Source of the DNA: Nostoc sp. NMS2
GTDB lineage: Bacteria > Cyanobacteriota > Cyanobacteriia > Cyanobacteriales > Nostocaceae
Direction of reading: 5' to 3'
Length of the DNA stretch: 64,000 bases
NCBI RefSeq assembly: GCF_017115105.1
Contig: NZ_JABXKH010000038.1
Location: 1-64,000, forward strand
The position numbers and the translations under genes are program-made. The notes under the pieces are model-generated. The model did no database searches. It was given only the letters and a program-made list of their open reading frames with translations, and was not told the origin of the DNA. Below are positions 58,986 through 64,000 of the stretch, in pieces. Position 1 is the stretch's first letter. Each line of letters opens with the position of its first letter.

Positions 58986-60881
58986 TTGTCTGAATTAAGT
59001 CTTCAATCTTCAGATTCAGGACTCCAGACTTGGTTGTGTGGTAATATCAACTGCACGAAACCGCAAAAAGCTGTGGCTACTGAATTAAAATCTCATCACG
59101 TATCAAGAATGCGTAAACATTCAACGCATCCTCTCCAGCGTTTGCTTGAGTATGGACATCAGTATCGGAAACAAATTTGGCTAGCGACTACTTATTCTAT
59201 CCTCAATAAATTTTTCGACTTGGCACCACCCGGCTTAATTGGTGTGGCGGTGGATGTAGTAGTCAAGCAACAGGATTCCATAATTGCCCAGTTAGGGGTA
59301 CGCGATGTCTTTGAACAATTTTTGATTATTTCCTTCCTCACTGTCATCATTTGGATACTAGAATCTGTTTTTGAATACGCCTACGCTCGACTTTGGCGGA
59401 ATTTAGCTCAGAATATTCAGCATGACTTGCGTTTGGATGCCTACAAACATTTGCAAGAGTTGGAATTGGCTTATTTTGAAGAACGCAGCACTGGTGGTTT
59501 AATGTCTATCCTCAGTGATGATATTAACCAATTAGAGCGTTTTTTGGATGGAGGAGCAAATGATATTATCCAAGTTTCCGCAACTGTTCTAATTATTGGC
59601 GCTGCTTTCTTTATTTTGGCTCCTAGTGTAGCGTGGATGGCTTTATCACCGATGCCATTTATTCTCTGGGGTTCCTTTGCTTACCAACGACTGCTTGCGC
59701 CTCGCTACGCCGAAGTACGAGAAAAGGTAGGTTTTCTAAATTCGCGTTTGTCAAACAATATTAGTGGAATAACTACCATTAAAAGTTTCACTGCCGAAAC
59801 TTATGAAGCCTCTCGTTTGGAATTAGATAGTGAAGCTTATCGCCGTAGTAACTCTAAAGCAATTGCTCTTTCTGCTGCTTTTGTACCGTTAATTCGGATG
59901 CTAATTTTGGTGGGTTTCACGGCATTACTTTTATATGGTGGGATGGCAGCAGTTTCTGGAAAAATGTCTGTAGGTACTTACAGTGTATTAGTATTTTTAA
60001 TCCAGCGCTTGCTGTGGCCTTTAACAAGATTAGGCGAAACTTTTGACCAATATCAACGTGCAATGGCTTCTACTAATCGAGTCATGAATTTGTTAGATAC
60101 TCCTATCGCCATTCATACAGGTGATGTGACGTTACCTGTAGATGAAGTGCGAGGGGAAGTGCAATTTAAAAATGTTTATTTTGCCTATAAAGATAGATTT
60201 CCAGTAATTAAAAATCTGTCTTTGGATATTCCGGCGGGGAAAACCATTGCAATTGTGGGTTCAACGGGTTCTGGGAAAAGCACTTTAGTCAAACTTTTGT
60301 TGCGGTTATACGAAGTGCAAACAGGAAGCATTACTCTTGATGGTATTGATTTGCAAAGTTTGAATTTGCAAGATTTACGCCGTTGTATTGGCTTGGTGAG
60401 TCAAGATGTCTTTCTATTTCATGGTACTGTAGCAGAGAATATTGCTTATGGTAGCTTTGAGACTACAGAGCAAGAAATTATCACGGCGGCGAAGATAGCT
60501 GAGGCCCACGAATTTGTTATTAACTTGCCCGAAGGTTATGAGACAATTGTGGGGGAAAGAGGACAAAAGTTATCTGGTGGACAAAGACAACGGATTGCGA
60601 TCGCTCGTGCAGTCTTAAAGAATCCCCCCATTCTGATTTTAGACGAAGCTACCTCAGCAGTGGATAATGAGACAGAAGCGGCAATCCAGCGATCGCTAGA
60701 ACGGATTACAGTAGATAGAACTACAATTGCGATCGCTCATCGTCTTTCCACTATCCGCAATGCCGATTGCATTTATGTCATGGAACATGGGAAATTAGTA
60801 GAGTCGGGAACCCATGAGCAACTGCTAGAGAAAGATGGAATTTATTCTGGCCTCTGGCGTGTACAATCAGGTTTAAGATAA
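58986..60881 (+). CDS. ABC exporter, fused permease and ATPase (ABCB type)
   Basis: The 631-residue protein has six membrane spans (about 75-350) and an ATPase domain with Walker [16 protein letters not shown]-loop [20 protein letters not shown], signature [16 protein letters not shown], Walker [13 protein letters not shown] and H-loop IAHRLST. It would work as a dimer exporting lipid or peptide-like compounds; the substrate is unknown. The start is uncertain: TTG 58986 is the first in frame, while ATG 59109 ([20 protein letters not shown]) gives a more typical length of 590 and is a good alternative. Confidence 0.9.
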   Translation: MSELSLQSSDSGLQTWLCGNINCTKPQKAVATELKSHHVSRMRKHSTHPLQRLLEYGHQYRKQIWLATTYSILNKFFDLAPPGLIGVAVDVVVKQQDSIIAQLGVRDVFEQFLIISFLTVIIWILESVFEYAYARLWRNLAQNIQHDLRLDAYKHLQELELAYFEERSTGGLMSILSDDINQLERFLDGGANDIIQVSATVLIIGAAFFILAPSVAWMALSPMPFILWGSFAYQRLLAPRYAEVREKVGFLNSRLSNNISGITTIKSFTAETYEASRLELDSEAYRRSNSKAIALSAAFVPLIRMLILVGFTALLLYGGMAAVSGKMSVGTYSVLVFLIQRLLWPLTRLGETFDQYQRAMASTNRVMNLLDTPIAIHTGDVTLPVDEVRGEVQFKNVYFAYKDRFPVIKNLSLDIPAGKTIAIVGSTGSGKSTLVKLLLRLYEVQTGSITLDGIDLQSLNLQDLRRCIGLVSQDVFLFHGTVAENIAYGSFETTEQEIITAAKIAEAHEFVINLPEGYETIVGERGQKLSGGQRQRIAIARAVLKNPPILILDEATSAVDNETEAAIQRSLERITVDRTTIAIAHRLSTIRNADCIYVMEHGKLVESGTHEQLLEKDGIYSGLWRVQSGLR

Positions 60882-60904
60882 CTTTCACCCCTTCTTTCTG
60901 TTTT

Positions 60905-60937
60905 AATTACGAATTACGAATTACGAATTACGAATTA
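60905..60937. repeat. AATTACG heptamer array directly before a start codon
   Basis: Four complete AATTACG units plus a partial one end 3 nt before ATG 60941. The array replaces the place where a ribosome binding site would be. Same heptamer as inside the MITEs at 12583 and 58839. Confidence 0.75.
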
Positions 60938-60940
60938 TTT

Positions 60941-61369
60941 ATGTTTTTTGGCAATAATCAACCAGAATCAGGTGATAACAAGTGGCGTGGCCAGTTGGAT
61001 AAGTTTGTCAAAGCAAATCAGCAAGAATTGGCGGCGCTGTTTTGGGGATTGTGGTTAGCAAATGGTGACAGTCAGGGTACTGTTGGTATTGATTTGCAAC
61101 CAACGCCGCATTTTGTTTATTGTCCGAAAGAACAGATAGAGAATTTAAATATTAGAGTTGAGAATCGGCTTCAGGAAATTTTGGGAATTGTGGAGAATCA
61201 CAAACCGGATGTGGAAGTTGTGATGATTGGGATTGGGAAGGGGGAAATTAAGTTAATTCAGTTTGCACCGGAACCAGCGCCACCGATTTGTTTTGAGCAA
61301 GCTGGGAAGGATGTGGATGGGTTATTGGATGTGCTGGAAGAGAGGATGAGGGAGGAGATTGTTTTTTAA
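60941..61369 (+). CDS. Small conserved cyanobacterial protein, possibly carboxysome assembly factor CcmS
   Basis: The 142-residue soluble protein contains KFVKANQQELAALFWGLWLA, then GTVGIDLQPTPHFVYCPKEQ, VVMIGIGKGEIKLIQFAPEP and CFEQAGKDVDGLLDVLEER. These segments resemble, from memory, the cyanobacterial family described as the beta-carboxysome assembly chaperone CcmS, which binds the CcmK1 C-terminal tail. I could not verify this. No ccm genes are near. No ribosome binding site is visible because a heptamer array lies directly upstream. It is conserved-looking and acidic, probably cytoplasmic. Confidence 0.7.
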   Translation: MFFGNNQPESGDNKWRGQLDKFVKANQQELAALFWGLWLANGDSQGTVGIDLQPTPHFVYCPKEQIENLNIRVENRLQEILGIVENHKPDVEVVMIGIGKGEIKLIQFAPEPAPPICFEQAGKDVDGLLDVLEERMREEIVF

Positions 61370-61434
61370 CGCAAAGGAACGCTAAGGGAAGCGCAGAGGT
61401 ACGCGGAGGAAGATAAGAACTCTGCGCTTGTTGT

Positions 61435-63165
61435 TTAGTTCATTGCTTTGTGGAAATCTGGGTAAGTTAGATTTTCGGCACAATGCCAGATAATGTTAAA
61501 TACGGCTTCGTAGCGATAAGAACTGTTTTTGTAGAACTTTTTACTGAGATAGTCTTTTAGGGTTATGACTATTTGTGGTAAATGTTCTTTTTGGATGATG
61601 CTTGTCAAATTATCAGCTATATCTAAAAGACAGGATTCATAGGATAGCCACTCCGAAGGAAATAAATCTTCATTTTCATATTCTTCAACCGCAAGATCCT
61701 GATAGGTTTGAATTAATCTAATAAAGACGGCGATTAGTTCATTTAGTTTTTTGGTTTCTATTTTTATACTTGGGTTAAGTTGTTGTAACGTATAAGCAGC
61801 ACTTATCAAAATTGATTCATGCTTTGTAGTGTTCAATAGCCGAATTAGAGTATCAAACGCCTGTTGATTATTGGAGTCTATTTCCAGCAAGATAAAGAGC
61901 GCATCTAGAGATGTACGCTCATCTTTTAAATTAACCATTTTCCACATGGCTTTAATTATTTGCTGCTGGTAGTCATTAGTTCGCGCTAGTATATCTGCTG
62001 CATAAAAATACACCCATTCCTCCTCAGCAGTTTCAAGTATTTGGGATAAAGTGGTAATTGCTACCCTATTACCTGAATCGAATTTTCCTAGACATAAAGC
62101 AGCCTTACAATGGAAAAATTCATTCTCAGTGGTTTTAATTCTCTCAGTTAAAATAGTAATTGCAGCTTTGTTACCTGGATCAATTACCATCAGATATCTG
62201 ACAGACATATCGAGCAAATATGTATTCTCGGTAGTTTCGAGAATCTGAACTAAAGTATTTAATGCTATTGGATTACCTGGATCAATATCCCACAAAGCCT
62301 TAGCTGCATGTGAACAAATCACATCATCTTTGTATCTTTGGATGAAATCAATCAGGGTAGCGATCGCAATTTGATTGCCATAAGCTATGTTGCCTAAAGC
62401 TATAATTGCACCTTGATATATGTCTTCTAACATCAAACACTCAGTTGCGATCTCATCAGGCTTCATTTGGATAAATTGGATTAAAGCAGCGATCGCAGTT
62501 TCGTTACCGTAGCCAATTTTCCCTAAGCTATGAATTACATTCCCAGGCGTTATTTTGATGAATTGGATTAAAGTAGTAATTACAGTTTCATTGCCATAGC
62601 CAATTTCCCCTAAGCTACGAATTGCAGTCCGAAGATGAGAGTTATTTTGCTGAATTAGTAGCATTAAAGCAGCGATCGCACTTTTATTACCCGGATCAAG
62701 TATTCCTAACTCTTCAGCTGCAAGTCTAAGAATTGTGCGACTTTCAGTAGTATGAACCAAATGCACAAAAGCAGCAATTACCCGTTTTCTATCGGTTAAT
62801 TCCAGCGTTTTTCTAGCTGTCTTCACCAATGGTTTTGGTAGTATCTGCCAATCTCGCTTATCCTGCCGAAAATAGGCATAACTCCATTTCAGCAGTTTTT
62901 CTACAATTGCATCACCCAAACTACATTCTGGGAACTGCGATAAAGCCTCAGCCGCCAAAAAATAAGCGCGATACCGATAAAAATCGCCGCATCCGTCATC
63001 AAAATCTATTAAAGCTTGGATAAAATCTTCTTTTTGCTGCTTATCCACATCCTTTTGGCTGAACCAGTGGAGAATCTCTGCTTTCCACTCCGGCTCAAAG
63101 ATGCGGTAAGTGCCTTGATTTAGATTGCTGCGATCGTGCTTAAAGAAATACTGCCAATCATGCAT
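61435..63165 (-). CDS. HEAT-repeat protein
   Basis: The 576-residue protein has an N-terminal region of about 130 residues (QYFFKHDRSNLNQGTYRIFE, WSYAYFRQDKRDWQILPKPL) followed by about ten helical HEAT-like repeats of 30-36 residues with a recurring GNETAIAALIQFI or DPGNKAAITIL core and short spacers (ALGNIAYGNQIA, SLGKIGYGNETV). The repeats form a superhelix for binding partners. The N-terminal segment resembles the part found in Nostoc proteins that join HEAT repeats to NACHT-type regions, but no ATPase is present here. The partner is unknown. Confidence 0.83.
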   Translation of the reverse strand: MHDWQYFFKHDRSNLNQGTYRIFEPEWKAEILHWFSQKDVDKQQKEDFIQALIDFDDGCGDFYRYRAYFLAAEALSQFPECSLGDAIVEKLLKWSYAYFRQDKRDWQILPKPLVKTARKTLELTDRKRVIAAFVHLVHTTESRTILRLAAEELGILDPGNKSAIAALMLLIQQNNSHLRTAIRSLGEIGYGNETVITTLIQFIKITPGNVIHSLGKIGYGNETAIAALIQFIQMKPDEIATECLMLEDIYQGAIIALGNIAYGNQIAIATLIDFIQRYKDDVICSHAAKALWDIDPGNPIALNTLVQILETTENTYLLDMSVRYLMVIDPGNKAAITILTERIKTTENEFFHCKAALCLGKFDSGNRVAITTLSQILETAEEEWVYFYAADILARTNDYQQQIIKAMWKMVNLKDERTSLDALFILLEIDSNNQQAFDTLIRLLNTTKHESILISAAYTLQQLNPSIKIETKKLNELIAVFIRLIQTYQDLAVEEYENEDLFPSEWLSYESCLLDIADNLTSIIQKEHLPQIVITLKDYLSKKFYKNSSYRYEAVFNIIWHCAENLTYPDFHKAMN

Positions 63166-63277
63166 TGCCTCCTACCCACTTCGAGATGTGGGACGAAAGG
63201 GACTTAAACGAATCTTGCTACATAAGTTGGCTTTCTGTCAAGTCCACACGCAATGAGAATCTGTAAAGTTTTCCGTC

Positions 63278-63685
63278 TTATGACTCAAAAAAAGCAGCAG
63301 GTGAAATATGAAAAAACTCCGCGAGTTTACGAATATGGTTAACTGTCAGCTTGCGCTGTCCACTCAAGACTTCAGATACAATAGACTCGGTTTTAAAGAT
63401 AGGAATTAAATCTTTTTGTCGCAAACCAAATTCGGCTATTAACGCTTGAAGTAATTCTACGCCATGAATATCAGGTATAGAATGATGTTTTTGCTCGTAC
63501 TCGTAAACCAGAGTACCTAAAACATTAAGATAGTCTTGTTCATCTGGTATTAATTCACCTTTATCAATCAAGGAATCTATTACTTCTTGCGTAGCCAGAA
63601 ATTCTTCCTCGGAAGTTATGGGACGAGGAGGAAAAGATTTGAGTAGTTTAATATACGTTTTAGTAATACGTGTTCCAGGGATCAT
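63278..63685 (-). CDS. higA: HigA-type antitoxin (HTH, Xre family)
   Basis: The 135-residue protein has the COG5499-type HigA layout: an N-terminal helical part (ITSEEEFLATQEVIDSLIDK, LNVLGTLVYEYEQKHHSIPD) and a C-terminal Xre helix-turn-helix (LLQALIAEFGLRQKDLIPIF, VSEVLSGQRKLTVNHIRKLA, EFFHISPAAFF). HigA neutralises HigB and represses the operon. The likely partner, higB, lies upstream on the same strand. The gap of 226 bp to its stop is much larger than normal and holds three CRISPR-like repeats. No clear ribosome binding site precedes the ATG; the last repeat unit ends 18 nt upstream. Confidence 0.88.
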   Translation of the reverse strand: MIPGTRITKTYIKLLKSFPPRPITSEEEFLATQEVIDSLIDKGELIPDEQDYLNVLGTLVYEYEQKHHSIPDIHGVELLQALIAEFGLRQKDLIPIFKTESIVSEVLSGQRKLTVNHIRKLAEFFHISPAAFFES

Positions 63686-63703
63686 TTTGCTAGATATCTT
63701 ATA

Positions 63704-63892
63704 GTTTCAATCCCTAATAGGGATTTTGATTAATTGGAACTCAAACAATTTGGCTCATCTTATCATCCAGATATCTGAGAGTTTCAATCCCTCAAAGGGA
63801 TTTTAATTAATTATAACTTAGGGATTATATTCATGCTGCTGTTAAAATATCTGAGGGTTTCAATTCCTAAAAATGATTTTTTAAATTGTTAC
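63704..63892 (-). CRISPR. Three degenerate CRISPR-like repeats between higB and higA
   Basis: Repeats of 37, 37 and 36 bp lie at 63704-63740, 63781-63817 and 63857-63892. Read on the minus strand the best copy starts GTTCCAATTAATCAAAATCC and ends CTATTAGGGATTGAAAC, matching the cyanobacterial repeat type. The middle copy keeps the AATCCC/GGGATT stem; the third has lost it. Spacing is 76-77 bp. Each repeat is followed by the same 12 nt (T-x-T-x-AGATATCT, AGATATTT in the third), so true spacers would be only about 28 nt. No cas gene is in the window. Confidence 0.65.
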
Positions 63893-63911
63893 TTTAAAAG
63901 AATGGTTAGCA

Positions 63912-64000
63912 TCAAGCGAACCAATGATCATTTTTCCAGTCATCTTTGTCATATTCGGCATGTGTCAGTATATGGCGAATAAAAACTTTTTGATATTCGT
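63912..64000 (-). CDS. higB: HigB-type mRNA interferase toxin, C-terminal end only
   Basis: Reading from the window edge on the minus strand the last 28 codons give EYQKVFIRHILTHAEYDKDD and then WKNDHWFA before TGA (stop at 63912-63914). This is the typical C-terminus of HigB/RelE toxins (YIRFVLTHAEYDK type), with the catalytic-region His and Tyr. The rest lies beyond 64000. It should pair with higA at 63278. Confidence 0.82.
   Translation of the reverse strand, partial: EYQKVFIRHILTHAEYDKDDWKNDHWFA

Noticed and set aside
63704..63892. A normal active CRISPR array
   Set aside because: Only three diverging repeats, a shared 12-nt start in each spacer and no cas genes in the window. Kept as a degenerate CRISPR-like locus instead.

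Overview
The window is chromosomal DNA of a heterocyst-forming filamentous cyanobacterium of the Nostoc/Anabaena type. The main reasons are an intact hetR, the alkane pair ado/aar beside accA, very frequent GCGATCGC (HIP1) octamers, heptameric tandem repeats (STRR type) and many small dispersed repeats. The left and right edges cut through genes: iscB on the left and higB on the right.

Layout. 1-1.3 kb: an IscB RNA-guided nuclease with its upstream omega (HEARO) RNA. 1.3-4.3 kb: ado-aar-accA on the minus strand (fatty aldehyde and alkane synthesis plus malonyl-CoA supply). 4.4-13.2 kb: an orphan sugar ABC permease, two cassettes each made of a small protein ending in a Cys-containing tail followed by a large TpsA-like haemagglutinin, and a brnTA toxin-antitoxin pair whose toxin gene has been split by a miniature transposable element. 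13.4-17.7 kb: a conserved hypothetical gene, moaA, rpsD and a secreted Cys/Pro protein, with a probable IS200/IS605 right-end remnant in front of rpsD. 17.9-22.8 kb: a 1233-residue RTX protein and a TIGR03032-type protein. 23.7-24.6 kb: hetR, preceded by about 1.9 kb without a convincing gene.

26.5-38.8 kb: a coiled-coil/EamA fusion transporter with a possibly coupled micro-ORF, a PiT phosphate transporter carrying an in-frame repeat insertion, a zinc alcohol dehydrogenase, a PIN/HTH toxin-antitoxin pair, a GNAT enzyme, a DacB-type peptidase, a TerB-like acidic protein and an old yellow enzyme. 39-46.7 kb: mazG, a DUF2227 protein, tRNA-Val(UAC), KDPG aldolase, two L,D-transpeptidase paralogues, a Uma2 nuclease, a solitary Phd antitoxin and a short Hsp70. 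47-61.4 kb: polysaccharide deacetylase, aspartoacylase, glutathionyl-hydroquinone reductase, a radical-copper-oxidase-like protein beside a Tat-exported protein, ribokinase, Nramp and SulP transporters, an ABCB exporter and a small CcmS-like protein. 61.4-64 kb: a HEAT-repeat protein and a higBA pair whose two genes are separated by three CRISPR-like repeats.

The most unusual content is in the mobile and repeat DNA. At least five families of short elements have recognisable terminal inverted repeats, and most copies have target duplications. One family of three copies has 9-bp duplications at every copy. Several repeats have entered genes: brnT, the PiT transporter, the DMT fusion region, the start of mazG and the gap between higB and higA. 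All family assignments rest on reading motifs by eye; no database search was possible.
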